Shown: one piece after another, positions 23,201 through 35,998 of the stretch
Numbering within the stretch: the first letter of the stretch is position 1
Layout: each line of letters starts with the position of its first letter
DNA from: Whalleya microplaca
Lineage: Eukaryota > Ascomycota > Sordariomycetes > Xylariales > Xylariaceae
Direction: 5' to 3'
Length of the DNA: 64,000 bases
NCBI GenBank assembly: GCA_022497155.1
Contig: MU385745.1
Span: forward strand, 1 to 64,000
Translations under genes and position numbers: made by a program
Notes under the pieces: model-generated
Database searches by the model: none
What the model was told of the DNA's origin: nothing
The model's input: only the letters and a program-made list of their open reading frames with translations

Positions 23201-26200
23201 TTAGATTAATTACTTGGTGATCCATAGACCACAATACACTTTATAATGATCTCCTGGGAAGCTCTTCTGTATTCCCCAGCATTTGAAAGTTACCAGTCAC
23301 TTTAATGATGAGCGTGAACATGTTCCTCGTAGAAAAGTAATTCGTTAACCCTTAACACAATAGAACTCAATAAGAGACTATTTGAACCCATAGATGTGGA
23401 CGATCTCGATACTTATATTTGAAGCTATTAGTCTGTTTCATTTCGTCATTAAAATACCACGAGTATGATGCAACCTCTCGTATTATTAAATTTAGAGTAG
23501 ACTAGAGAAAGGAATCTACCGTGAATTTTGTAGAACTTTAACTCATGACATCTAATTTGTAAGGTTATTGATAGATACAATAATATGTAGAGGATGCGGG
23601 TAAACGCTAGGGACTCAAAAGTTAATTCGCCTGCGAAGAAAGAGGCACTCTCCACGGCATTATAGCTTCTACCGAGGAAGTTCACTATATTGTCGGCGAA
23701 TATGTTAAATTTAAACTTATAAAAAGAATGTTTTAAATCCCTCTATGTGGGGAAATGGTAGAATTGCATCTTGGGGTTGGATCGGGGTTCATGTTAAAGA
23801 TATTCATCAAGGCCTAGAGATACAGGTTTCTAGACATAAATGTGTGGAAATATGTGACTCTATATTTGACAATCTATCAGGAGTCTCCATCGATCAGATG
23901 AAGAGAACTATCTAGTTGCAGATTTGCTTTGAGCCGTTTGGTTGCCCACTGCGTATGCATTTGCTAAATATTTAAGATTTTACATGGATCACCGACCTGC
24001 CTGGTGAATATACGAGTGACCAGACCTATAACCATCAACCGGACCATTTAGTATTTTCAAGAGTGGGTAGGATATAACTACTAGAGATATTCTCATGGAG
24101 TCGCAAAAGTGATATCCTCGAATCCAACTTTCCCTTTATGATGCTCCTACACATATTCTCACTACGAGTCTTACATATCAGTGTCCAATGTCTCAATCGA
24201 GGACGATACTTTCGTTCGTTACCACTAGATTATAGTTAATGCAACTGGTCGGTTGAGAGGTTATGGCCTTCACATTTTAAGTAGCACAAAGGACCGCGAC
24301 GAAGGTACCTAGGTATCATGTAAACTACATGGCTAGAAGTCTAGGTTCGGCCAGAGAGATCTGCATCAATGCAATTTTGCCACGCCCGTGAAATTATTTA
24401 AGAAATTCTCCCATGTAGGGCTGTCTTAGATTTGCCGGGAAGGCTGAGTCATGTTTCTAACAGCACTCTATTTCAACCACCATGGTCTATTTTACGTTGT
24501 AGATATGTCATACTTTGACAGTATATTGATATGTATAATTAAATACCTTGCGTGAAGAGCGATGTTTATTCCTCATGAGTTACCCAGAATGCATGGCTCT
24601 AGCTTGGCTTAAGAGACCTGCTTGTGTGGCTTACTTTAGCTAGAGCACGGGATAACTCTGTATCAGAACGACACTATTTAAGGACCTAGATCTAATTTAG
24701 TCCATGTGAGAACGAGTCACTTCACACCGCCTTGTAATACTGAGTTGTGGTTTCAGATCAACGTGACTCCAGGTGCACGTGACGCGAGCGCATTACATAG
24801 TTCCCAAGATCAATATATCATCAGCCTGACTCTAGTCTCATCGTTTCATGTTATACGGTCATTCTGTAGACATTCCGGGAGCCGCAGACTATCATGTATA
24901 ATCTACATCCTGCGTATTCGGATAATGAACCACGCGCAAGCATTTCTGATTCCGTCTAGTTATGAACAACAGCGATTGGCTCCTTAAGCCACAAGATTAT
25001 AGTGCCGATCATCGATGAGAACTCGATGATGATTTAATCGAGATAGCACTGAAAAGGGTATTGATTGAATAGTTCCGTCGGAATGGCGGTGTCAATATGA
25101 CAAGTTCGAGCTGGGTTCCTACGATAAGTAACGTGAAGCCATGGTGCGAATGTGGAAACTAGACACGCGGGCGGACGGGATAGAATTGGTTGTTCCAACG
25201 GATATCACTACAAGCCCGTCAGCTCGGGATCTTATAAATATTGATAAGTTCCAGATGTCTTGTGGCGGGCGGGATAGCTGTGGCCCATGAGTCGATCTTG
25301 GTCTAGCCGTAAGCAGTAGGTACATAGCAAAGCCTAAGGACGATAAGTTTCAGACGGATCTCGTATCAGTACGCTTTCCCCCCACGACGCACGCTATTGA
25401 TGGTGTTCTCTGCAGGAACCGGGATGGTGGGCGCACATAATTGAGAATCACTAGCGGCTGTCGGCCGTAATTCTCGCTGCTTTATGATAATGATTTCGAC
25501 AAATCATCAGCTGTGATATTAACGATCAGGCGGATCTAGTGGGTACGATGTAATGCTGTATGTGATAGTGGGATGTATGCTTACATACAGCAAAGAGAAT
25601 GCGAAAAAGAAAAATAAGAAAAGATTGGCCCTGATATCAACTCTATTGGTCTACTTCGAGGTAAATCCAACGAGGTGCTGACTGATCAATCAAATCATTT
25701 CGGTCTCCCAAAGATATTCCTTGGGTTGACGGTTGACCTTATATTACTTGCCCTTTGATTAAACGGATTGTGGTATTGATATTGTCTCCCAAGGATACAA
25801 CACTTGGGAGACAATACTTTAGCACGATGTCATCTAGTCTCGTCTTCGCGAGTTCTACTGTGGTCGTCTTCTATAATTTATCATTACTCTAGATCCGTTA
25901 CCATAATTACTGCCACCACGGCAGCAGTCATATGTGCCGAAAGGGGGCATGTTTGAGCTTCATATGACCTCAATGAGTAAGCTAGTAGTGCTCTCATCCG
26001 AAAATATCCCAAACCTTGGAATGTCAGAAATGCACCAACGTTCTCGCAGTTACATATATGGATTGTAGCCAACCAACGGGCGCTAGGCGTTACATATTTT
26101 GAGGCGTCGATGTATTTCCCAATATTCCATGCGGTCTAGATGCCGTTGCCAATACCTACCTAGTACCTACCTGAAAAATACACACCACATGTCATATGCT

Positions 26201-26962
26201 GGCTTCTTGGTGGCAATAGTGGGGCATTGGAAAGCTGGAGCTGGTGAACATTTGCTTCTTTGCAGACAATCCTCAAACCATGACTGCAGACGTAGTGAAG
26301 CCACTGCTTTGGCTGAAGTTATTATTGCGGAAATAGTATCTGATACGAGGCACTGTTAAGCTTTTTTCAGGTTAGCGACAGCAGCACCGCGGACCCATAG
26401 GTTCGGGCAACTACCCACGACCCCTGCTCCCCCATTCATGGACCCTCAAGCCATAAACTACCCGCTTGGGCTAGAGTTGGTCTTCCCGGGAAGCAAAAAT
26501 AGGCTCGGCCCATAATCAGGCATACCCCTGCGAATCTCACAGTTGACTCCAGGGACTAGGATGCCAGGGTCATCTTGTAAGTACAAGTACATTAGAAAAC
26601 CAATCCTATTTGATCGTTATCACTCCTGTTTTCTTGTGGCATTTATTTTCTTTCCACCATTGCTCTCGCCAGCAAATGTTGAGTTCCTGCTGTAGCTAAT
26701 ACTGGTTGAGCTGTAACGACATTGCTTCTACTTGGCTACATTCCCTTATTGCCTATAAACAACTTTTCTGTTTCCTCGTCATTATCGCTTGCTCTTTCTG
26801 ACTTGTACTGTATTGCATTTCCCAGCCTCGACTTAATCTATAACTTGTGCCTACTTCGCAGTCACTTCACGTTGAACACTACAGGAAATACGCCAGCAAA
26901 TTCGTGCCGCTGAGGTTGGAACTCTACACGATCTGTCCTGTTGTAGGACGTCATCTATCATA
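20218..26962. other. Long gene-poor region
   Basis: About 6.7 kb with no recognisable gene on either strand. The open frames present (for example at 20399-20884 and 21521-22168) lack family motifs, consistent codon use or convincing starts. The DNA becomes more A+T-rich after about 22200. It contains a perfect inverted repeat (25780-25816) and two copies of a TAGGTACC-like motif (24303, 26151). It may be degenerate repeat DNA, but no transposon protein fragment is seen. Confidence 0.5.
25780..25816. repeat. Perfect 14-bp inverted repeat with 9-nt loop
   Basis: Arm 25780-25793 (TATTGTCTCCCAAG) is the exact reverse complement of 25803-25816, with 9 nt between them. It lies in gene-poor DNA. 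It could be a hairpin, a factor-binding palindrome or a terminal-repeat relic. Confidence 0.85.
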
Positions 26963-28476
26963 ATGGAGCAAGATTTCTCTGGCAGCCGTCTTCCAGCAGG
27001 CAGCCCATCCTTCAATTCAACTGCGAATCATACCCCCATTCGACCAGGTACACCCAATACGGATAGAAATCCCTTTGGCGATGACAGAGGAGTAGAGTCT
27101 CAAGCCTCCCATATGGTGGGTGCTCTTAACCCCTTTACATCGCCAGCCATCTCGCGCCCCGCCTCCAGTTTTGATAGTTTCAGCGCGCTTGGGCGAGCTG
27201 TTGAGGAAAGAGGACCGAGATATTTCCACTCGCGAAGGGTCAAGAAGGGAGAGATAGAGAAGCCTTGGCTTGAGAAAAAAGATCCAAAGGAGAAATGGGT
27301 GACCATTCTTCCCATCGTGGGCATTCTCGTCGGTCTAGCAATCTCTGGATTCCTGGTATGGGACGGACTCCGAAGCGTCGTCAAGCACAATTATTGTCTA
27401 GTTCTCGATGACAATTTTGCCACCTTCAACGACAAGGTTTGGACCAAGGAGGTTCAGGTCGGTGGGTTCGGGTAAGGGGACATCTCCGCTATACAACAGG
27501 TTGAGAAAGAAAGGGAAAAAAAACTAACGTTCTGTACAGCAATGGCGAATTTGAGCAGACTACCGGAGGCGAAGAGAATGTATATATACAGAACGGCCAT
27601 CTTTATATCAAGCCCACTCTACAAGATGCGAGCTTGGTCAACAGCAATGCCATGATCGACCTCCTCAAGGACGGTACATGTACATCCACACAGCCGTCTG
27701 ATTGTATTGCTGCGACCAACACTACTGTCGGTAATGCGACCATCGTACCTCCTACGAAGTCCGGTCGTATAAACAGCAAAAACGGTGCGACTATCAGATA
27801 CGGTCGCGTCGAGGTAACAGCCAAGTTGCCAGAGGGAGACTGGCTCTGGCCGGCTATCTGGATGATGCCCGTTAAAGATACGTATGGGCCTTGGCCTGCT
27901 AGCGGCGAGATCGATATCGTGGAGAGCAGAGGAAACAACTACACGTATGAGCAAGGTGGCAACAATATCATGTCGTCAGCCTTGCATTGGGGACCTGACC
28001 AGGCAAACGACGCATGGTGGAGGACCAACGTGAAGCGTGAGGCGCTGCACACGACGTACTCGGCTGGATTCAACACATTCGGGCTCGAATGGTCGCAGAA
28101 GTACCTCTTCACCTATGTCAATTCTCGCCTTCTGCAAGTCCTGTATACCAACTTCGACGAGCCCCTTTGGCAGCGCGGTAACTTCCCTGCTGCCAACAGC
28201 AACGGCACCCGTCTGGAAGACGTATGGTCGCAGACGGGCAAATACAGCACCCCTTTCGATCAGGAATTCTACCTCATTTTAAACGTTGCGGTTGGGGGAA
28301 CCAACGGCTGGTTTGAGGATTCGAAGAGTGGTAAGCCCTGGCTCGACAGTAGCCCCAATGCCAAGAAGGACTTCTGGAATGCTCAAAACCAATGGCTTCC
28401 TACGTGGACCAACCCGGCCATGGAAGTTAGCCACGTCTTGATGTGGCAGCAGTGCGATGGAAATGAAGAGCTATGA
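26963..28476 (+). CDS. Membrane-anchored GH16 beta-1,3-glucanase-like protein
   Basis: Two exons (26963-27471, 27540-28476), 481 aa. Residues 1-112 are Ser/Pro-rich and end in a basic stretch. Residues about 113-136 are a single hydrophobic segment (WVTILPIVGILVGLAISGF), so this is probably a type II membrane protein with its catalytic part outside. The GH16 domain follows, with GRVEVTAKLPEGDWLWPAIWMMP and the catalytic motif GEIDIVES, placing Glu293, Asp295 and Glu298. Its layout resembles the fungal laminarinase/glucan-binding GH16 group rather than CRH enzymes. A role in beta-1,3-glucan hydrolysis or remodelling at the cell surface is likely; the true linkage specificity is unknown. There are several N-glycosylation sequons. 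Confidence 0.88.
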
Positions 28477-28990
28477 AGAAGGGAAATCTTAGGAGCTATA
28501 TAGGGGCATGTGGGTGTTCTCTTAACTTGTATTGGGTAGGAGTATTGGTTGAATATATATAGATCGGTTAGTCTGGGACCTCAGGGGAGCATGGAGAAAT
28601 ATTCAGGATTTCAATAATACTTCAAACGAGTAACCCTTTTTACGAAGAGATGTCTTGTCTCTCACCAGTACTTGGCTGCATCGCGTAGACTGTGTTGGCA
28701 GAGCCTTCATTGTAACTACATCGTCTTGGTGGTAAACTATAAGAAAAGGCGAAATGTCCCGATACTAGTATTCTTATGTGCGAAGGCCAATCTATTGCGC
28801 GTGAAGGGGAATAGTGCTGTCGCTGCAAAGGTGTTGAATGCTGAGAACCTAAAGTGGAAAGCGATGTTGCGATTTCACATTGAATTCTCGTGTATGAAAC
28901 TACACTATTTGAGTCTTACCATATCTTCCCGCAAGGAATTTGAGGTTGTTAAATCACTTGGGGAGACCAATGTAGCGTAGTAGTACGCAT

Positions 28991-29126
28991 TGAACATAGA
29001 CCATGAAAAAGAGATCCAGGCTATGCTTAATCAAACAACTTTCATCATTCGGACGCTTTGAACATAGACCATGGAAAAGAGATCCAGGCTATGCTCAATC
29101 AAACAACTTTCATCATTCAGACGCTT
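28991..29126. repeat. 68-bp tandem duplication
   Basis: Two adjacent 68-bp copies, 28991-29058 and 29059-29126, both starting TGAACATAGACCATG, differ at three positions. All three differences are A/G or C/T transitions. Confidence 0.9.
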
Positions 29127-32100
29127 TCGAGTTTCAAGATGAAGACCTGTCCGTAATTCTTCACGCAAGTGAGAGCACCAAGACAACCCCTCCACCCCGC
29201 TGCCCGCGCGCCCGCCCCTCCCATTATTTACTTCAACCCTAATAATTCGACAAGTCAATTGATCAGCGTCCCTGTGACGAAGCTTGACTTCATATTAGTT
29301 AGTGGCTTAAGGACCGGGATTTTCGGTTGTCTCCGAAGCTTGGACACAGGACTTACCTGTACCCTTGTACGATTCACGTTGTGACGCTGTTATGTGGTGC
29401 GCCTAGTCGAGCAATGCTTTGTCGATCAGGTACGAATTTACTATGTAAGTCATACATTGAAGGGTTGTGAATAGGTTCGGAATATTGCGAATGCCTACGA
29501 ATAGCGCTAGTCGCAAGGCAAGGGAACTAAGTCGCGATTTGACCAAAGTACGCATACATATGAGATCTGGGCGTATTCATCGTGATCGGCGCTGAGAATT
29601 TCACCAGCTACACAAGACATAAACTATGACATATTCAAAGCACAGTGAGTGACCTTTATTGTCAATCACTTTCCAGAAGTTCAACTGAATTAACCACCCG
29701 AGATGAACATTATTATCGCGGCGATTAGTAAACCTGAAGGCTTCCATACCTAGTCGCCACTATTGCAATTTTCTTTTCGTCTTTCGTAGATATCGACTTG
29801 ATGTCTAAGACACCGATAGCAGTAACGACTACTCATTGTAGATATACTGAACTACGGTTGCCGTACATGCTTTTATATACTCGTAGCATGTTTACCTATG
29901 GTTTAAACTTTGAAGACAAGCCGCTCTCAGCTTGCGGCTTGTGGGGTATGTATGGTTCACGAAAAGCCTTGGCATGAGCTTTGTGCTGATGGTTTCTCAG
30001 CTAGTTTACAAACGTACAAAGCACAAGATGTTTGATTACTTGAGTTCGTCACTTTGCTACAGATCAGCTTATCAGCAGTTATTGGATTTCTAATACTACA
30101 TATAATTGATTCACTATTTTCTTACCCGGAGGTTAGTATTCAGGTAGCTAGATAGTGCAGCACCGAGGTACCTACAGGTACTCAGCGATGTGCGACGGCA
30201 CTAGGTATCCGCCCCAGTTTCTAGAAGGATTCCATATGACAGAGTGCGCTGCATATACAAAAGCAGCCTTGGAAGCTTAATAGGTCACAACGGAGCTAGG
30301 TTTCCAAGCGCTTCCGCGAAGCTTATTGTTTCTACAGTTAGGCCTCACGGTTAAACTGACGGCATCCTCACCAACTTGTCGCCTTAAACGAGAAATGCAT
30401 GGCCGTATTAAGGCACAATACAACAAAGAAGTTTCATGGTGGGCTTTCTATATGTATAGCGCCCGCAGTCTGGGCTGCTTGTATTCCAAGCTCAAGCGCC
30501 AAAATTGAAATTCATACGCACTATAGTCTACGATGCACCACATATTCAAGCTGATAGCTCACTAGTATCTACCCTCAGCTGCACACCTAATTATCGTCAG
30601 CCATCACGGGAAAAGAAAACCATAATGTTGAATTGGAAGCAAGATAACAGGCTGGGTTGGGCTGAGCTGAGTAGAGCTGAACTGTCAAACATTCATTGAA
30701 ATACAGCATACAGCTGGGCGGGCTGTCGCGGTCCCGCCCACCTAAGCGAGGTAAGTAGTACTACAATAGATCAACGGAAACGATTAACAATTCTACATTC
30801 TTTTTACTACAGATCATATACGAGCGCGTTTCCTGTCAGTCGCACTTATTTTACATCTTAAATCCAGACATGGACCTTGTTTGACGAGAACCGCTAGTCG
30901 CCATGTCTTCGCGATATGGTAGCGCTTAGGAATGAAGCACGTTGGCTTGCTGGTAGCCCTTCATGATGTCGTCGGAGCAGAGGCGCCGATTAAAATGCGC
31001 TGACGCCGGCCTCATTCATGATCTAGTAGGCCGTTGCAAGCCATGGTCCAAATCGCAGCTTGCTGCTTTAAGAAAAGCAGAATAGGTACCTGATGCTATG
31101 TATTCCGGTACACTCTACATAGTAACATCGGACGTTAGGCCAGTCAACAAGAAAGGGGGAAGAGCTTGCATAAGTGCCGCTGGATGTTACTCTGCCAAAG
31201 CTCCCGAGGTCTCTGCCAAAGGTCAAGATGCATTTTGCTCGTCTGAAGAATACGAGAAGATAGCGCACAAGAGAGCCTTCTAGGTCTCCGAAATCCCTGA
31301 TCTTACAGGGGAAGACGTGCATCGTGCAGAACGATACGGGATTTCTAGGCCAATCATAAAGAATTCTCTATAACTTCGCTCGTTAACGTGCAGGTGGTAC
31401 AGCATGACAGCCCAATAGTTTGCGCCGAGGAGGACTTCATAGCGTGACCATGGGCATGTAACAGCGTGTCAGATGGTTGCAAAACATCGCATGGACTTGC
31501 AGCCAACAAGTAGGGCATATACCAGAACAGCTCAGCATCAATATATTGTCTACCACCTCAACTTGGCTTGGATCAGGCGATACTTGTAGTAGAGTGCTTG
31601 TCCTGACTTCTTGGAGCTTAGATGTTTTGATTCACAACCAGTCCTTTCATCCGTGCATACCACAGTACCTAGATGTGTAGTCAGGACAGCAATACTACGT
31701 ACTAAGTATAATACCTAAATGCTATTTTATTAGTTTAATATCGTGTTCCGACCTTGTCCCGCTAGGCCTCTCTCCCGCGTCGATCAATCCCATCGGGGAA
31801 AATATTTTGCTAGTACCCGTCTGGGTTAGCCAGCATCCTTAGGAGACGAACAGGGGTGTTCCAGATCTTAGCTGCATGTTTATTACAACACCCTTGTACC
31901 CAGTCGACGTTTCTATTCTGGCAACCCATGTGAGGTGCTCAGTACTTCCCTGGTAGTCATGGATAATAAATGGCTGGAATTCTGGCTGGGTCGGTTCGTC
32001 TGCCCACGCTCGTGGCTGATAAGTTGCAACCACGCAGGTGGGACTGATAGGGGAAATGGGAAACCGTAGTATCGCCGCCTCGGGCTGCTAGAAAGCTCGT

Positions 32101-32900
32101 TGACGCTATCATATTCACCGATTTTCTTCTCTTCTGCATGCTATGCGTTCTCTTTCTACAAACATCATGCGCCACCTGACTATCAATTTCACCTCCCGGT
32201 GACTACTGATGTCTACACACTCGTTCTAGTTCCTTTGGTAGAGGAACACCCAAGCATCTGTGGCTTTTGACAGTCTGCGTGGTCAGCTAAAAGCTTTTGC
32301 TTCTGTCCAGGCCCTTCTGAGCTAGGTGAATACTCATTTATAATATTTCTCTAGTCTTATTTCTGTATTCTTGGGCCTATGGGGGCTAATGGTGTCTTGA
32401 ATCGACCTCTCCACTCTGTGTTTTGTTTCATCATCTTCCCTTCTTCAGTTTATCCTCCCCTTAGTCTCGCCATAAAGCTTCTCGGTCTCTGGTGCCTAAT
32501 TCTCAAAGCAGAGAATCGAACCATCGTGGGACACTTCCCGCAGATACAGGACTGTTATAGCAGCCTTGGAAGCTTGATATCGACTTTGGTATAGTCAAGC
32601 ACATATCGGGACTCGTCCTAGCTCATCCGCTCGCTGTCAACGTAAGTCGTCAACTTTCTTGAGTGTCTGTGAAGCCCTGCTTGATATCCTGCTCTAGTCT
32701 TCGACTTCTGGCCAGCATTCTGGCCCGCCTTCGAGTCGTTGACTAGCACCACATAACCTCTCACAACACGCTATCACAGTACTACCTTTATCTTGCATCA
32801 TGTCAGGGCATTTTCTTGTTATCATTTATCCTCACTTCTGTCTATACGCTGACGCCTTCTACCTCACCCAGTTCGTAGTTCTTCCTTGGTGTTAGGTTAA

Positions 32901-32921
32901 CGAGATATTATTAATATCTCG
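32901..32921. promoter_or_regulatory. Palindromic element upstream of the GT2 gene
   Basis: CGAGATATT and its exact reverse complement AATATCTCG flank a 3-nt centre, ending 87 bp before the GT2 ATG. It could form a hairpin in the 5' leader or be a dimer-binding site. Confidence 0.5.
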
Positions 32922-33008
32922 GAAGACGTGGCAGCTACTTGCCTAGCCTGTGTCTTCCGCTCCCTGGTTGAAGAGGACTCTCTAGAATAGGCTGGAGAGA
33001 ACATTTCA

Positions 33009-35998
33009 ATGGGGTTATCTAGCTACTTCAGGGCTGAGAAGCCCGTGCCGAAGCAGGCGGCTGCTCTCGCGCCCACAGAGGATCTATTTACAGAGAAAGG
33101 GTCTTCAAGTCCGATGGGATTAAATGACTTCGAGCTTCAGCGCCCTACGCCAAACTTTGGGTCATCGAGAAATTCACTCTCGGGGCGATCTACGCGATCT
33201 GGCCATAGTTCTATGTTCTTTGATGACATCAAGCACGAAGTGATGGTGAACTATTTATACCAACAGCAGTGTTCGCATCTATGGGTTAGCGATGGAAGTG
33301 GTGATGTGGAGGGTGTTCTCCTTCGCAAGGCCAAAGGGTCGTACATGGCATGTCCGTCCGCGTTAGGGCAGTCAGCCTTTGCGGTAGCCTGTGCTGCACT
33401 CAACGTACAGGTAACGATCTCTTTCAATTTGAAGCCCGTACGTCGATCTTTCTTGCTGACTCTAACCAACAGTGTGCCATGACCGTCAACTCCAGAGTCA
33501 TCAAGACTTTCTTGTCATGGTCACCAGACGCGGTGGATGTACCGTTGATGAACGGCCTGCGTATTCAGATCTTGCCGACAATCGAGGATTTGCCGAGAGC
33601 AAGAAAGCACCAATTCGCAGCTTTTGTCGCGTCGGAAGCATTGCTGGTTGTGTGGGACGACGATGCGCTGCATCTTGTTCAGAGAGCTAAAGCTATCGAG
33701 TCGGAGCTGATGGAGCTGGTATGGCAAACTGGCGAGGAAAGTGGAGAGGAGGGTGGTGAAAAGAGAGTCGGCCACACAGTCGGCGAGGTCGAAATCGATG
33801 AAGAGAGTGGTCAGATTCTACCGGAGAAGCGACCGGTTCACCTTTTGAACACATATCTCGTTTCCATCGTCCTGGTGCTGGTCACGGTCTCATTAGGCGC
33901 AGCCTGGAGACAACTCGCAATCGAGGTCTCTGTCGATGGCAGCTTCACACGATTGGCCTTGGTAGCATTGTTTCCTGTCCAGATCTTCTTCACTCTCTTC
34001 TTTGCGCAGGTTATCGTCGGCTGTCTGGCTCAGATCTTTGGTCCTGTGCGCCAGCTTACGGTAAACTCCAAGTTCTACTCCGCCCGACCACCACCAAGAT
34101 TGCGAACATCGACACTACCGCACATTGTATGACTTTTTCTTTTCCCCCTCCCAGTCACGTCCCCAATGAGGACATATACTGACATGATGACGCTCAAAAG
34201 ACCGTCCAATGTCCCGTTTATAAGGAAGGCCTGGCGGCTGTCATAGTACCCACTGTACGATCCCTGAAGCAGGCTATCAGCACATACGAATTACAAGGCG
34301 GTTCAGCGAACATGTTCGTCAACGATGATGGTCTTCAACTAATATCCGAGGAGGAGCGACGAGCCCGTATCGAGTTCTACGCTGACAACAGTATCGGTTG
34401 GGTTGCACGTCCTAAGCATGGAGAGAACGGATTTTTGCGCCGTGGCAAGTTTAAGAAGGCTTCCAACATGAACTTTGCTCTTATGATATCGTGCAAAGTT
34501 GAGGACAAACTGGCCCTCATCAATCGTGGACCCGAATGGTCGCAAGCTGACGAGGCCCTAGCCTACGAGAAGGCGCTCAAGGAGGTGCTTGAAGAGCATG
34601 GAAAGGCTTGGGCTGATGGTAACATCCGAGTTGGTGATTACATTCTTATAAGTAAGCCTTTGAGATTTTTTCAAGTCTTTTTCTTTCAAATGTCCATTCT
34701 AACTCAAGTGACCTATGTTAACATTGTTATTATAGTCGATTCTGACACTCGTGTTCCCTCTGATTGTCTGTTGGATGCTGTTTCCGAAATGGAACAATCT
34801 CCGGATGTCGGTATCATGCAATTCTCTTCTGGCGTCATGCAAGTTGTTCACACCTACTTCGAGAACGGTATTACTTTCTTCACCAATCTCATTTACAGCG
34901 CTATCCGATACACTGTCTCGAACGGCGACGTCGCGCCTTTTGTTGGTCATAATGCTGTCCTGCGATGGAGCGCCATTCAGCAAGTTGCATACACGGATGA
35001 AGATGGCTACGAGAAGTACTGGTCCGAATCTCATGTGTCAGAGGACTTCGATATGTCCCTTCGGCTTCAATGTAACGGCTACATCATCCGTCTCGCTGCA
35101 TGGGCTGGCGAAGGCTTTAAAGAAGGGGTATCTCTGACTGTGTATGACGAACTGGCTCGATGGGAGAAATATGCATATGGCTGCAACGAATTGCTATTCC
35201 ATCCTATTCGCAAGTGGATTTGGAAGGGTCCATTTACACCCCTTTTCCGCAAGTTTCTCCTGTCCAACATACGATTTACCTCTAAGATCACGGTCGTCTC
35301 GTACATCGGTACCTACTATGCGATAGGCGCCGCCTGGATCATGACTTCGGTAAATTACTTCATCATGGGTTGGTTCAACGGGTACCTAGACAAGTACTAT
35401 GTCGACTCTTGGCAGGTCTGGTTTTCTATTATTATCGTATTTAATGGCCTCGGCAATATTGCTTTGGCCGTCCTGCGGTACCGCGTCGGAGAACGCAGTC
35501 TTATGTACGCCATCTACGAGAACTTCAAATGGACTTTCTTGCTTGCCATCTTCCTAGGTGGTCTTTCTCTTCATGTGAGCCAGGCCATCTTAGCTCACAT
35601 GTTTGAGATCGACATGACCTGGGGTGCAACGTCAAAGGAAGCTGAATTTTCCAATTTCTTCATTGAAGTACCGAAGGTGTTAAAGAAGGTAACATTATCC
35701 CTTTTCCTGCTTCTCTTCTCCCAGTTCTTCATCTGTACGACAGGCACTTTCCAACCAAAGGCCACACCCTGCCTATGTATACAAACACGCTAACACCCCG
35801 GGCCTCTAGTTCAAATTCTCCATGCTATTTTCCCTCATCTTCATTGTGGGAATGATTATCATGGCTGTGGCGCCTTTCATCCCTTATGGGTGGCGCATTA
35901 CGGATTTCGTCGCCATCTTGCCTATGGCTACAGTCGCGAGCAGTCATTTCCTTCTACCTCTCGCATTGAACCCTGCACTCATGACCTTTTCTTGGTAA
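33009..35998 (+). CDS. Multi-pass family 2 glycosyltransferase
   Basis: Five exons: 33009-33410, 33473-34126, 34201-34651, 34736-35688 and 35810-35998, giving 882 aa. A hydrophilic N-terminal third is followed by two hydrophobic segments (LVSIVLVLVTVSLGAAW and LVALFPVQIFFTLFFA, about residues 277-340). The GT2 domain has TVQCPVYKEG, the DxD motif D504-S-D506, an SEDFD catalytic-base segment near residue 606, and RWEKYAYG (R644-W645) in the place of the QxxRW motif of processive synthases. Several C-terminal membrane helices end the protein. The layout resembles the fungal type 2 glycosyltransferase known from plant-pathogenic ascomycetes as needed for hyphal growth on solid surfaces (ZtGT2-like). 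That assignment is by motif memory only. It probably makes or extrudes an outer wall polysaccharide using UDP-sugar. Confidence 0.87.

Larger units (their letters stand above)
28477..33008. other. Long intergenic region
   Basis: About 4.5 kb without a recognisable gene. It contains a 68-bp tandem duplication (28991-29126), two TAGGTACC-like motifs (30165, 31083), and a palindrome close to the glycosyltransferase start (32901-32921). Its right part is probably the promoter and long leader of the glycosyltransferase. Confidence 0.5.

Noticed and set aside
32505..32530. Perfect B-box-like GGTTCGATTC on the minus strand
   Set aside because: The flanking five bases do not pair and no A-box is found at the right distance, so this is not a tRNA gene.
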